Below, piece after piece: positions 29,042 to 37,620 of a stretch of 64,000 bases of DNA (positions within the stretch are counted from its first letter, which is position 1; each line of letters begins with the position of its first letter). The notes beneath the pieces were generated by a model. The model made no database searches. It saw only the letters and a program-made list of their open reading frames with translations, and had not been told where the DNA came from. Position numbers and translations under genes: made by a program. The DNA comes from Bacteroidaceae bacterium (GTDB taxonomy: Bacteria > Bacteroidota > Bacteroidia > Bacteroidales > Bacteroidaceae): assembly GCA_900769465.1 (NCBI GenBank), contig CAAGGT010000264.1, forward strand, positions 1 to 64,000, written 5' to 3'.

Positions 29042-29512
29042 TTACCAGCTTTTGTATGGAAAACGTGTGAGCCTTGAGTTGTAGTAGCGCTTGTCACCCG
29101 TAACTTCCCGTCCTATGAAAGAGGGTTTCTCGAATTCTTCTTCGGCATTTCCCAACTCCACCTCGGCCACTACCAACCCCTCATTGTCGCCAAAAAATTC
29201 ATCTACCTCGAAAGTGTGGTTCCCGCACTTTACAAGGTGGCGTACCTTGTCTATGATGCTGTCGTGGCACAGTTTCAGCAATTCGGTCGCCTCTGTGGCT
29301 GGAATCTCCTTCTCCCACTCGAAACGGCTCAATCCGCCGTCAAGCGAGGGGCCTTTGATGGTTATGTAGCCTTTGTCACCACGTATCCTCACGCGTGCAG
29401 AATTGCCGCCTTCGCGGCAAATGTAGCCTTGTGCAATGCGGTCGCTCCGATAGGCCTGGGCCTTGTAGCTGTCGTTGACGACAATGAATTTTCTCTCTAT
29501 CTCAATGGCCAT
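29042..29512 (-). CDS. CYTH domain protein (triphosphatase-like)
   Basis: Encodes 156 residues. The diagnostic ExExK motif is at the N-terminus (IEIERKF, residues 3-9), and the alternating charged strands (RVRIRGDKGYITIKG; FEVDEFFGDNEGLVVAEVEL) are those of the CYTH triphosphate tunnel fold. Members act on inorganic triphosphate, thiamine triphosphate or, rarely, ATP to cAMP; inorganic triphosphatase is the most likely activity in this group. It follows prfB by 3 bp in the same direction. Confidence 0.87.
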   Translation of the reverse strand: MAIEIERKFIVVNDSYKAQAYRSDRIAQGYICREGGNSARVRIRGDKGYITIKGPSLDGGLSRFEWEKEIPATEATELLKLCHDSIIDKVRHLVKCGNHTFEVDEFFGDNEGLVVAEVELGNAEEEFEKPSFIGREVTGDKRYYNSRLTRFPYKSW

Positions 29513-29515
29513 TGC

Positions 29516-30631
29516 TTACTCTCCCTTGTCGGCGAACTCCATCAGGTATGCTTTGATGAAACCGTCAATCTTGCCGTCCATGACGCCGTTGACGTCGGAT
29601 GTCTGGTAACCAGTACGGTGGTCCTTTACACGACGGTCGTCGAATACATAACTGCGTATCTGTGAACCCCACTCAATCTTCTTCTTGCCGGCCTCAACCT
29701 TTGCCTGCTCCTCCATGCGGTGCTGCATCTCCTTGTTGTAAAGGATTGAGCGCAGCTGGCGCATTGCATTCTCCTTGTTCTTGGGCTGGTCGCGTGTCTC
29801 GGTGTTCTCAATGAGAATCTCCTCCTCGGCTCCTGTATATGGATCCTTGAACTGGTAGCGCAGACGCACACCAGATTCAACCTTGTTCACGTTCTGTCCG
29901 CCGGCGCCGCCGCTTCGGAATGTATCCCAAGATATGCGTGCGGGTTCAATCACAACCTCGATACTGTCATCAACGAGCGGAGTTACAAAGACCGAGCTGA
30001 ACGATGTCATTCGCTTGCCCTGCGCATTGTATGGGCTCACGCGCACCAGACGGTGGACACCGTTCTCGCCTTTGAGATAACCATAGGCGTAGGGGCCCTG
30101 TAACTCAAGGGTTACGGTCTTGATGCCGGCATCCTCGGCCTCCTGCAGGTTGGCTACAGCCACCTTGTAACCGTTTGATTCGGCCCAGCGCATATACATA
30201 CGCATGAGCATGCTCGCCCAGTCCTGCGCCTCGGTGCCGCCTGCTCCGGAATTGATCTTGAGTACGCAGTCCATATCATCGGCCTCGCCACGTAGCATAT
30301 TCTTGAGTTCAAGCTCTTCGATGGCGGTCAATGCGCGGGCATAGGCATCGTCGACCTCGTGTTCCTCTACCATCTCCTCGCGGAAAAGTTCCATTGCCAT
30401 CTCTGTCTCCTCGGTGCGGTTGTTGACCTCCTTATAGCCCTCTATCCAAGCCTGGAGTGCCTTCACTTTCTTCATCTGCGCTTCGGCTTTCTTGGCATCG
30501 TCCCAGAAACCGGGAGCCTGTGTGCGGAGCTGCTCCTCCTCAACCTGAATAATCTTTTCGTCAATGGCAAGGTATTGCTTGAGGGCGGCTGTGCGCTCCT
30601 TTATATCCTTCAACTGGTCGGCTGTAATCAT
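29516..30631 (-). CDS. prfB: Peptide chain release factor 2
   Basis: Encodes 371 residues in one uninterrupted frame, so the programmed +1 frameshift used for autoregulation in many bacteria is absent. The GGQ motif (SGGAGGQNVNKVES, near residue 245) that triggers peptide release is intact. The stop-codon recognition segment reads VSPYNAQGKRMTSF, that is SPY in place of the canonical SPF tripeptide of RF2, still consistent with RF2 (UGA/UAA) rather than RF1 (PxT). The CYTH gene follows after 3 bp. Confidence 0.95.
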   Translation of the reverse strand: MITADQLKDIKERTAALKQYLAIDEKIIQVEEEQLRTQAPGFWDDAKKAEAQMKKVKALQAWIEGYKEVNNRTEETEMAMELFREEMVEEHEVDDAYARALTAIEELELKNMLRGEADDMDCVLKINSGAGGTEAQDWASMLMRMYMRWAESNGYKVAVANLQEAEDAGIKTVTLELQGPYAYGYLKGENGVHRLVRVSPYNAQGKRMTSFSSVFVTPLVDDSIEVVIEPARISWDTFRSGGAGGQNVNKVESGVRLRYQFKDPYTGAEEEILIENTETRDQPKNKENAMRQLRSILYNKEMQHRMEEQAKVEAGKKKIEWGSQIRSYVFDDRRVKDHRTGYQTSDVNGVMDGKIDGFIKAYLMEFADKGE

Positions 30632-30658
30632 TTGTATCGTGTTCTGTTAATTATTGTG

Positions 30659-30690
30659 CGAAGATACAACGATATTCAAAAATACGCAAG
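30659..30690 (-). promoter_or_regulatory. Possible prfB promoter
   Basis: Minus strand: CTTG at 30690-30687, a 20-bp spacer and TATCTTCG at 30666-30659, each one base off the consensus boxes. The leader would be about 20 nt. Confidence 0.4.
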
Positions 30691-30760
30691 AGTATGCGCG
30701 CGTAAAGGTTCTTTTGATGGAATATAATTGCTGTCTGTTGAAAAAATACCACCTATGGAT

Positions 30761-30791
30761 TTTGCGGATGAGTCCTGCTGTTGTACCTTTG
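30761..30791 (+). promoter_or_regulatory. argE-type gene promoter
   Basis: TTTG (30761-30764), exactly 19 bp, then TACCTTTG (30784-30791): a perfect Bacteroidales promoter. Transcription would start near 30798, only about 12 nt before the ATG at 30810. No ArgR-like box is visible here, unlike at argR. Confidence 0.78.
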
Positions 30792-30809
30792 TGCCGGAAG
30801 AAAGAGTAT

Positions 30810-31886
30810 ATGAAAGCAAGCGAAGCAAATGTAAGACAGGCTGTTGAACTGCTGAAGGTTCTCATCAGTACACCTTCAATCAGCCGCGAGGAGGGTGATG
30901 CAACCGATAAACTGCAGCTCTTCATTGAGCGTGGCGCGCCGGTGAGGTGCGAGGTACACCGCCATCTCAATAACCTGTGGTGTGTTGCGCCCGGGTTCGA
31001 TGCTTCGCGTCCCACATTGTTGCTCGATGCCCACATCGACACGGTAAAACCTGTGGCGGGGTGGAGTAAGCATCCTTTTACACCCATTGTGGAGGGTGAT
31101 GTTATCTATGGTCTTGGAAGTAACGACGATGGGGCTTCTCTGGTTTCACTGCTGCAGGTCTTTTATGCAATTTGTCAGAGACCACAACAGTACAATACGG
31201 TTTTCTTGGCGTCGGCCGAGGAGGAGGTTTCCGGGGTAAACGGCATTGAGGCTGTGCTGCCTCATCTGCCGGCAATCAGTTGCGCCATAGTCGGCGAACC
31301 CACTTCGATGCAGCCTGCAGTGGCCGAAAAAGGTCTTATGGTGCTTGACTGCGTTGCCGAAGGGGTGTCGGGGCACGCGGCGCGCAACGAAGGAGTGAAC
31401 GCTCTTTACAAGGCGTTGGCCGATATCGAGTGGTTCCGTAGCCACAATTGCTCCAGAAGTTCGGAACTGCTTGGCGATGTAAAGATGACCGTCACCCAGA
31501 TAAATGCCGGAACACAGCATAATGTAATCCCCGATAAATGCAATTTTGTCGTAGACATACGCAGTAACGAATGTTATTCGAACAAAGAGTTGCTGGGTAT
31601 AATAGAATCGAGTGTGGGAAGCCGTGTCACAGCGCGTTCAACAAGGCTCAACTCCTCTTTTATATCACTGGAACATCCGCTTGTGGAGCGTGCCGTTGCG
31701 ATGGGTGGCGTGCCCTATGGTTCGCCTACGTTGTCGAACAACTCATTGTTGAATAATATACCGGCTTTGAAAATGGGCCCGGGTGATACGGTCCGTTCAC
31801 ACACCGCCAATGAGTATGTCCTCATAAGCGAAATACGCGACGGCATTGAAAAATTCTGTACAATGCTCGATGGGCTGATACTATGA
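30810..31886 (+). CDS. argE: M20 metallopeptidase, probably N-acylornithine deacylase
   Basis: Encodes 358 residues. M20 enzymes use two zinc ions to cut amide bonds of N-acyl amino acids; members of this size in Bacteroidales are annotated acetylornithine deacetylases and would release ornithine from N-acetyl- or N-succinylornithine-type intermediates. Metal ligands and catalytic Glu are visible: LLDAHIDTV (near residue 68), GSNDDGASL (near 100), ASAEEEVSG (near 134), VGEPT (near 158), and the late His in GPGDTVRSHTANEY. The ATG at 30810 follows from the promoter. It is unlinked to the arg operon at 12.9-17.4 kb. Confidence 0.82.
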   Translation: MKASEANVRQAVELLKVLISTPSISREEGDATDKLQLFIERGAPVRCEVHRHLNNLWCVAPGFDASRPTLLLDAHIDTVKPVAGWSKHPFTPIVEGDVIYGLGSNDDGASLVSLLQVFYAICQRPQQYNTVFLASAEEEVSGVNGIEAVLPHLPAISCAIVGEPTSMQPAVAEKGLMVLDCVAEGVSGHAARNEGVNALYKALADIEWFRSHNCSRSSELLGDVKMTVTQINAGTQHNVIPDKCNFVVDIRSNECYSNKELLGIIESSVGSRVTARSTRLNSSFISLEHPLVERAVAMGGVPYGSPTLSNNSLLNNIPALKMGPGDTVRSHTANEYVLISEIRDGIEKFCTMLDGLIL

Positions 31887-31925
31887 TTCCCATCTGTTAT
31901 AAAACGCTCTCAAAACAAAAAGTAT

Positions 31926-32216
31926 ATGGAAATGAAAGAGAACGGTGGGTTCGGAATGGCAGAGCCTAAAACAAATCTGGTGTTGGCTGTGTTATCAACA
32001 TTTTTCTGTTGTGTGCCTTTGGGAATTGTATCAATGATTTATGCGCTGAAGGTAGATTCCTATTGGAATGCAGGGCGGTATCAGAAAGCCTATGAAGCAT
32101 CGAACGCTGCAAAGAACTGGGCTTTGGCATCAATAATGGTATATGTCATCGGTGTTGTGGCTTATCTGTTCCTTCTCCTGTTGGGTGTGGTGACATATGC
32201 AAATTGGGTTTTTTGA
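31926..32216 (+). CDS. CD225/dispanin family membrane protein
   Basis: Encodes 96 residues with two hydrophobic segments (about 18-42 and 66-92) and the family core CCVPLGIVSMIYALKVDSYWNAGRYQKAYEAS, characteristic of bacterial CD225 (interferon-induced transmembrane-like) proteins. The function in bacteria is unknown. It ends overlapping the start of the DUF2752 gene by 13 bp, an arrangement that is common for these two families. Confidence 0.85.
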   Translation: MEMKENGGFGMAEPKTNLVLAVLSTFFCCVPLGIVSMIYALKVDSYWNAGRYQKAYEASNAAKNWALASIMVYVIGVVAYLFLLLLGVVTYANWVF

Positions 32217-32611
32217 TTATTGGACGACCGGTTTTGACAAAGAAAATCATAATATACGTTCTTGTCGGCCTGTTGATTGTGTCGGCAATAATTTTGTACT
32301 ATTATGTCAACCCCGAAACATCTGTAGCAATGCCCAAATGTCCATTCAAGTTGTTGACGGGATATGCTTGCCCATCTTGCGGCTCGCAAAGGGCATTGTA
32401 TGCTGTTTTGCACGGTGATTTCACAAAGGCGTTGTCCTTGAATCCTTTCTTCATAATATCTGTTCCATACTTTTTGCTGGTCCTGTATGCAAATGTTTTT
32501 AAAAGCGCTTTTGCGAAAAAAGCAAAGGGCATAGCCTGTCATCGCTATACCCTATGTGCTTATATAGTGCTTTTCTTTGTATGGTGGATTGTCAGGAATG
32601 TATGGTTTTGA
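32204..32611 (+). CDS. DUF2752 membrane protein
   Basis: Up to 135 residues. The DUF2752 signature is clear: CPFKLLTGYACPSCGSQRALYAVLHGDF (two Cys pairs and His, residues about 45-72), flanked by three membrane segments. No ATG is available; the start is either TTG at 32204 (overlapping the CD225 gene, implying coupled translation) or TTG at 32234. The conserved Cys residues suggest metal or redox chemistry, but no function is established. Confidence 0.8.
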   Translation: MGFLIIGRPVLTKKIIIYVLVGLLIVSAIILYYYVNPETSVAMPKCPFKLLTGYACPSCGSQRALYAVLHGDFTKALSLNPFFIISVPYFLLVLYANVFKSAFAKKAKGIACHRYTLCAYIVLFFVWWIVRNVWF

Positions 32612-32620
32612 CCGGGGCCG

Positions 32621-33034
32621 TTACCCTCTCATTGCCAATGCCTTGTTTTCGCAGGCTTCCATTATCTCGCGTTCGCCCTCACCCTTGTCATTTATGCCGC
32701 ACAGGTGCAGTATGCCGTGAATGATTACACGGTGCAGTTCCTGTTCGTATGTCGCTCCCACCTGCTCGCTGTTGCTGCGCACGGTGTCGAGCGAGATGAA
32801 AAGGTCACCGCTGATGACATCCCCCTCGCAGTAGTCAAAGGTGATGATGTCGGTGTAGTAGTCGTGCTGCAGATATTCGCGGTTGACTTCGAGAATCTTC
32901 TCGTCGTCGCAGAAGATGTAGGCAATCTCACCCACTTTCTTGCCGTATGATGCGGCAACTGCCTTTATCCAGGCTGTCGTTTCACGTTTTTTGATTGCGG
33001 GCATCCTTACGCCCTCGGTCTGGTAGCTTATCAT
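32621..33034 (-). CDS. ybeY: Endoribonuclease YbeY
   Basis: Encodes 137 residues. YbeY is a zinc-dependent RNase acting in 16S rRNA maturation and ribosome quality control. The zinc motif region reads HRVIIHGILHLCGINDKGEGE; the first two His of the usual HGxLHLxGYDH are kept, and the third position is not His, as often seen in this phylum. The conserved DIITFDY lies near residue 64. The convergent DUF2752 gene ends 9 bp away; the SpmA/B gene lies 12 bp upstream on the same strand. Confidence 0.92.
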   Translation of the reverse strand: MISYQTEGVRMPAIKKRETTAWIKAVAASYGKKVGEIAYIFCDDEKILEVNREYLQHDYYTDIITFDYCEGDVISGDLFISLDTVRSNSEQVGATYEQELHRVIIHGILHLCGINDKGEGEREIMEACENKALAMRG

Positions 33035-33046
33035 AATATCAAAATT

Positions 33047-34279
33047 TTATCCAAAGAAAATATATCCCACCACTATTGCGGCAATTATTCCGGCGAGGTC
33101 GGCAAGCAGGCCACAGGTGAGTGCGTGGCGTGTCTTCTTGATTCCCACGCTTCCAAAATAGACGGCAAGGATGTAGAACGTGGTGTCTGTCGCACCCTGG
33201 AAAACACACGCCAAGCGGCCGGCAAAAGAGTCTGCACCGTATGTGTTCATCGCATCGACCATCATTCCGCGTGCGCCGCTGCCGCTTAGAGGTTTCATTA
33301 TTGCAGTGGGCAATGCCCCCACGAAATCGGTTCCCGCTCCAAGTGCATTGGCACACCAGGCAATTCCGTCCATTATGATATCCATGCCGCCCGATGCGCG
33401 GAACACGCCGATTGCAACAAGGATTGCAATGAGGTAGGGAATTATGCGTACAGCTGTGCCGAACCCCTCCTTTGCCCCCTCAATGAAGGCTTCGTATACA
33501 TTTATTCTGGCCTTTACTCCGGCAAGTATAAAGAGAATGATGATTGAGAACAATGTCACTCCGGCCAGAGAGGTAGACAGGGCTTCTATGCGCACCTGTG
33601 ACAGTTGTGTCATACCCCACGTTCCTCCGGCAATAAACAGACATACTCCGGCAATGAACAGCAACATTGTGCGGTTGAACAGGTTTATGCGCTGGTATAT
33701 GCTCGTGACAAGCAGGCCAGCCAATGTCGCAACAGTGGTGGCGATGAGTATGGGGAGGAATATGTCGGTGGGATTGGCTGCTCCCATCTCTGTTCGGAAT
33801 GTAAGGACTGACACCGGTATCAGTGTCAAGCCCGAAGTGTTCAATACAAGGAACATTATCATCGGGTTGCTTGCTGTGTCCTTCTTGGGGTTCAGCTCCT
33901 GTAGCTCCTGCATTGCCTTCAGGCCCATTGGCGTGGCGGCATTGTCCAGGCCGAGCATATTTGCCGAGAAATTCATGAACATTGTTCCCATTGCGGGATG
34001 ACCTTTGGGTACGTCGGGGAAAATCTTGCCCAATACCGGGCTCAGCACTCTTGCCAATGCGGCGACAAGGCCTCCCTTTTCGCCAATCTTCATAATGCCC
34101 ATCCATAACGACAGTACGCCCGTCAGGCCCAATGAAAGCTCAAAGGCGTTCTTTGCCGAAGCAGTGCTGGCTGTCATCATCGCGGTGAAAACCGCGGTGT
34201 CGCCACAAAAAACAAGTTTGCCAAGTGCTATGACAAATGAGATTACGAAGAATGCAATCCAAATATAGTTGAGTACCAT
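33047..34279 (-). CDS. SpmA/SpmB-like fusion, nucleoside-recognition (Gate) membrane protein
   Basis: Encodes 410 residues from the ATG at 34279 (MVLNYIWIAFFVISF). It joins two Gate domains: the N-terminal half resembles spore maturation protein SpmA (GMFMNFSANMLGLDNAATPMGLKA-like, near residues 105-125) and the C-terminal half SpmB (LPTAIMKPLSGSGARGMMVDA, near residue 325). About ten membrane segments. In non-sporing Bacteroidetes the fusion is widespread but its cargo is not known. It lies 12 bp upstream of ybeY in the same transcription unit. Confidence 0.87.
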   Translation of the reverse strand: MVLNYIWIAFFVISFVIALGKLVFCGDTAVFTAMMTASTASAKNAFELSLGLTGVLSLWMGIMKIGEKGGLVAALARVLSPVLGKIFPDVPKGHPAMGTMFMNFSANMLGLDNAATPMGLKAMQELQELNPKKDTASNPMIMFLVLNTSGLTLIPVSVLTFRTEMGAANPTDIFLPILIATTVATLAGLLVTSIYQRINLFNRTMLLFIAGVCLFIAGGTWGMTQLSQVRIEALSTSLAGVTLFSIIILFILAGVKARINVYEAFIEGAKEGFGTAVRIIPYLIAILVAIGVFRASGGMDIIMDGIAWCANALGAGTDFVGALPTAIMKPLSGSGARGMMVDAMNTYGADSFAGRLACVFQGATDTTFYILAVYFGSVGIKKTRHALTCGLLADLAGIIAAIVVGYIFFG

Positions 34280-34462
34280 TGTCTGTGTGCTGTCGTATAT
34301 GTCGCGAAGATACAAAAAACGCGTCAATTATGAAATTACAGTGCCTTATTTGATGCGGAGCGCATATTTTTTACTCGGTTTCAAAACAAAGAAGCCACTT
34401 CTGCTGTTATATATTCATATCCCGGTGATTTTGCCGGCAGGAACATTTAAACATACAACACT

Positions 34463-34966
34463 TTGGATACTGCAAAATTCAGGAGAGAACTGCTGGAGGT
34501 TCAGTCGGAGCTGCAACGCTTCGCCTATAAACTTACGGCAGACAGGGATGAGGCGAACGATCTGCTGCAGGAGACATCATTGAAGGCTTTGGGCAATATG
34601 GAGAAGTATACACCCGGAACAAATTTCAAGGGCTGGGTGTATACGATAATGCGCAACATCTTTATCAACAACTACCGCAAGGAGGTACGTGACCAGATAT
34701 TCGTGGACCAGACGGATAATCTGTTCCATATCAACAGCCCGCGGGAGTTGGATAACTACATTACTGACAACGATTATGATACAAAGGAAATCTATCGCGT
34801 GGTCTATGGTTTGCCACGTGACTATCGCATCCCTTTCCTGATGCATATCTCGGGTTTCAAGTACCGCGAGATTGCCGATCGTCTTGGTTTGCCGCTGGGT
34901 ACAGTGAAGAGTAGGATTTTCTTTACCCGTCAGCAACTGCAAGGGCTGTTGAAGGATTATAAATAG
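34463..34966 (+). CDS. ECF-type RNA polymerase sigma factor
   Basis: Encodes 167 residues. Region 2 (residues about 13-75, ELQRFAYKLTADRDEANDLLQET and FKGWVYTIMRNIFIN) and region 4 (about 105-160, YKYREIADRLGLPLGTVKSRIFFTR-like) are complete. No ATG fits the family N-terminus; the TTG at 34463 (MDTAKFRRELLEVQ) does. No anti-sigma factor or TonB-type receptor is adjacent, so this is probably the stand-alone housekeeping ECF sigma common in Bacteroides. Confidence 0.88.
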   Translation: MDTAKFRRELLEVQSELQRFAYKLTADRDEANDLLQETSLKALGNMEKYTPGTNFKGWVYTIMRNIFINNYRKEVRDQIFVDQTDNLFHINSPRELDNYITDNDYDTKEIYRVVYGLPRDYRIPFLMHISGFKYREIADRLGLPLGTVKSRIFFTRQQLQGLLKDYK

Positions 34967-34992
34967 CCGGAAACCAGTTGCAGGATATTGTA

Positions 34993-35032
34993 GTCATTAT
35001 ACGGCCAGCACATGTGCTGGCCGTATAATGAC
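34993..35032. terminator. Perfect 40-bp palindrome between convergent genes
   Basis: The halves 34993-35012 and 35013-35032 are exact reverse complements with no spacer (centre CACATGTG). It lies 26 bp after the sigma gene and 14 bp before the end of thrA on the other strand. As RNA it makes a very strong hairpin in both directions, so a bidirectional terminator is the simplest reading, though T tracts are weak. Confidence 0.7.
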
Positions 35033-35046
35033 GTGCGTATAAAGTA

Positions 35047-37485
35047 TCAGATATTCGCAATGCGCATGATGTCGGCAAAGACACCCGCAGCCGTTACACC
35101 GGCTCCCGCTCCATAGCCCTGTATGAGCATTGGGTACTCCTTGTAGCGCTCTGTGGTTAGCAGAATGATGTTGTTGCTGCCCTCGAGGTGGTAGAACGGG
35201 TGACGATCGTTCACTTTGCAGAGCGAAACGCTACCCTTGCCGTTCTCGTATTTTGCAATGAAACGCCAGTGCATCTTCTCTGCCACTAGTTGCTTGCGTT
35301 CCTCCTCAAACTGTGCATCAAGTTGCGGCAATTTTGCCCAGAAATTCTCCAATGTGCCGTCGAACAGTTCCTGTGGAATGAATAGGTTTGCATCCACGTC
35401 GCTCTGCTCAATGGCGTAACCCGCCTCGCGTGCAAGAATGACGAGCTTGCGTATCACGTCCTTGCCACACAGGTCAATGCGTGGGTCCGGCTCGCTGTAG
35501 CCCTTCTCCTGTGCCAGGCGCACAGCCCGGCTCATTGGGATGTCCTTGCTCAAGACGTTGAAAATGAAGTTCAGCGTGCCGCTGAGCACAGCCTCTATCT
35601 TCAAAATCTTGTCGCCGCTGTTAATAAGGTCGTTTATGGTGTTGATGATTGGAAGTCCCGCTCCCACGTTGGTTTCGAAAAGATACTTGATGTTGCGTTG
35701 GCGTGCAATCTGCTTCAGGTTGTTGTATGTGGCATAGTCGGCCGATGCGGCAATCTTGTTTGCTGCCACCACGCTGATGTTGTGCGACAGCAGATCTCCA
35801 TATATTGCCGCCACTTGGCTGCTTGCCGTGCAGTCTACAAAGACCGAGTTGAAGATATTCATCTCTATGATGTCATCGCGCAGTTTCTCTATACTGCTTG
35901 GTGCGCTCTCCTTGAGTGCTGTACGGTAGTTGGCTGTGTCAAGCCCCTCACGGTCGAAAATCGCATTGCGGCTGTTGGCAATACCCACGATGTTCAGCTT
36001 CAGACCATGCTCTTTCTTCAGTTTCTCCTGCTGCGACACAATTTGCCCGATGAGGCTGCCGCCCACGGTTCCCACACCGCAGATGAAGAGGTTCAGCACC
36101 TTATACTCCGACAGGAAGAACGAGTCGTGTATTACATTCAGAGTCTTGCGCAGCAGGTCGGCCTTGATGACGAACGAAATGTTTGTCTCCTGTCCGCCCT
36201 GGGCACAGGCTACCACGTTGATACCGTTGCGGCCCAGTGTCTGGAACAACTTGCCTATGATGCCGGCATTGTGGCGCATATTCTCGCCCACGATGGCAAC
36301 GGTTGAGAGTTCGCTTGTAGCGCAAACGCTCTCCATCAGGCCCATGGAAATCTCTTTCTCGAACTCTTTGTTCAGCACTTCACACGCCTTGTCGGCATCG
36401 ACGTGGCGCAAACCTATTGATGTGCTGTTCTCTGACGATGCCTGTGCAACCAGGAACACGCTGATGCCTGCATTGCCCAGCGCACGGAAGATACGGTGGT
36501 TCACGCCTACCACGCCCACCATGCCGAGTCCCTGGACAGTGAGCAGGTCGGTGTCGTTGATACTTGAGATACCTTTGATGAGTCGGCCTTCGCTCTCACT
36601 GTTGGCATCAATGATTGTACCCTCACCACCGGGATTGAAGGTGTTCTTTATCCTGATGGGGATGTTGGCCTTGAATACGGGGTATATTGTAGGTGGGTAT
36701 ACGACCTTTGCACCGAAGTTGCAAAGCTCGGTGGCCTCGACGTAGCTCAAGTGTCCAATGGTATAGGCATTGTTGATGACACGCGGGTCGGCTGTCATAA
36801 AGCCATCCACGTCGGTCCATATCTCAAGGCACTCCGCTTTAAGTGTCGCAGCAATGATGGCGGCAGTGTAGTCGCTTCCGCCACGTCCCAGATTGGTTAT
36901 CTCCTCGCTCTCCTTGTCCTGGGCTATGAATCCGGGAACAACAATCACCCTTTCGTTGCTGTTGTCGAAATGTTCGTGTATGAGCCTGTCTGTGATCTCA
37001 TCGGCAAGGATGTATTTTTTGTGCTTTGTCTCGGTCTTTATGAACTGGCGGGCATTGAAGCGTACTGCGTCGTCAATGAGCGCTGTCACTATACGGCTGG
37101 AAATCCTCTCGCCATAGCTTACTATGGTTGCCTCGGACTTTGCGGTCATATTGTTTATGAGGGCAAGGCCCTGATAGATGTTGCTCAGTTCACCCAGCAG
37201 CATATCAACCTCGTCCAGAAGGGCAGCGCGCCTCTCTCCGTCGGGAATCACTGAGTCTATCAGTTCGTGGTGGCGTGTGACAATTCCACGGAATTCATCG
37301 TTGAATGCCATGTCGCCGTTCACGGCAAGGTCGGCGGTCTTTATCAGTTTGTCGGTTATGCCGCCAAGGGCCGACACGACAACAATGACGCGCTCATTTC
37401 TTGCAGCCTCCTCTACAATTTTCTTGAGGCTCAATATACTGTTGGCAGAACCTACCGATGTTCCGCCGAATTTCATCACTTTCAT
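35047..37485 (-). CDS. thrA: Bifunctional aspartate kinase / homoserine dehydrogenase
   Basis: Encodes 812 residues. The N-terminal aspartokinase (about 1-290; KFGGTSVGS at residues 4-12, GRGGSDYTAA near 200) is followed by ACT regulatory domains (about 310-450; VQGLGMVG, VAIVGENM) and a C-terminal homoserine dehydrogenase (about 465-812; FICGVGTVGGSLIGQI, ANKIA, GYSEPDPRIDLCGKDV). It catalyses the first and third steps from aspartate to threonine and methionine. thrB and thrC are not downstream here. A possible leader hairpin, TGCAAC pairing with GTTGCA at 37502-37526, precedes the gene. Confidence 0.96.
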   Translation of the reverse strand: MKVMKFGGTSVGSANSILSLKKIVEEAARNERVIVVVSALGGITDKLIKTADLAVNGDMAFNDEFRGIVTRHHELIDSVIPDGERRAALLDEVDMLLGELSNIYQGLALINNMTAKSEATIVSYGERISSRIVTALIDDAVRFNARQFIKTETKHKKYILADEITDRLIHEHFDNSNERVIVVPGFIAQDKESEEITNLGRGGSDYTAAIIAATLKAECLEIWTDVDGFMTADPRVINNAYTIGHLSYVEATELCNFGAKVVYPPTIYPVFKANIPIRIKNTFNPGGEGTIIDANSESEGRLIKGISSINDTDLLTVQGLGMVGVVGVNHRIFRALGNAGISVFLVAQASSENSTSIGLRHVDADKACEVLNKEFEKEISMGLMESVCATSELSTVAIVGENMRHNAGIIGKLFQTLGRNGINVVACAQGGQETNISFVIKADLLRKTLNVIHDSFFLSEYKVLNLFICGVGTVGGSLIGQIVSQQEKLKKEHGLKLNIVGIANSRNAIFDREGLDTANYRTALKESAPSSIEKLRDDIIEMNIFNSVFVDCTASSQVAAIYGDLLSHNISVVAANKIAASADYATYNNLKQIARQRNIKYLFETNVGAGLPIINTINDLINSGDKILKIEAVLSGTLNFIFNVLSKDIPMSRAVRLAQEKGYSEPDPRIDLCGKDVIRKLVILAREAGYAIEQSDVDANLFIPQELFDGTLENFWAKLPQLDAQFEEERKQLVAEKMHWRFIAKYENGKGSVSLCKVNDRHPFYHLEGSNNIILLTTERYKEYPMLIQGYGAGAGVTAAGVFADIMRIANI

Positions 37486-37537
37486 TCTCTGTCTGTTTTT
37501 TTATGCAACAATTGCAGACGTTGCAATGATTAAGGTG

Positions 37538-37545
37538 CAAATTTA
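37538..37545 (-). promoter_or_regulatory. -7 element for thrA
   Basis: On the minus strand this reads TAAATTTG, with TTG near the -33 position (37568-37566). The leader of about 46 nt contains a 6-bp inverted repeat followed by an A/T run. Confidence 0.55.
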
Positions 37546-37576
37546 CTTTTTTTGCTCTAAAACAGCAACAATTTCG

Positions 37577-37584
37577 TATCTTTG
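37577..37584 (+). promoter_or_regulatory. -7 element for the ABC-F gene
   Basis: TATCTTTG, a full match to TAnnTTTG, 36 bp before the ABC-F start codon; TTTG at 37551-37554 is 22 bp upstream, slightly long. It is divergent from the thrA promoter, whose -7 box is only 31 bp away. Confidence 0.55.
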
Positions 37585-37620
37585 CATTCGAATATAACAA
37601 ATTAAAACAAAATTGACAAT

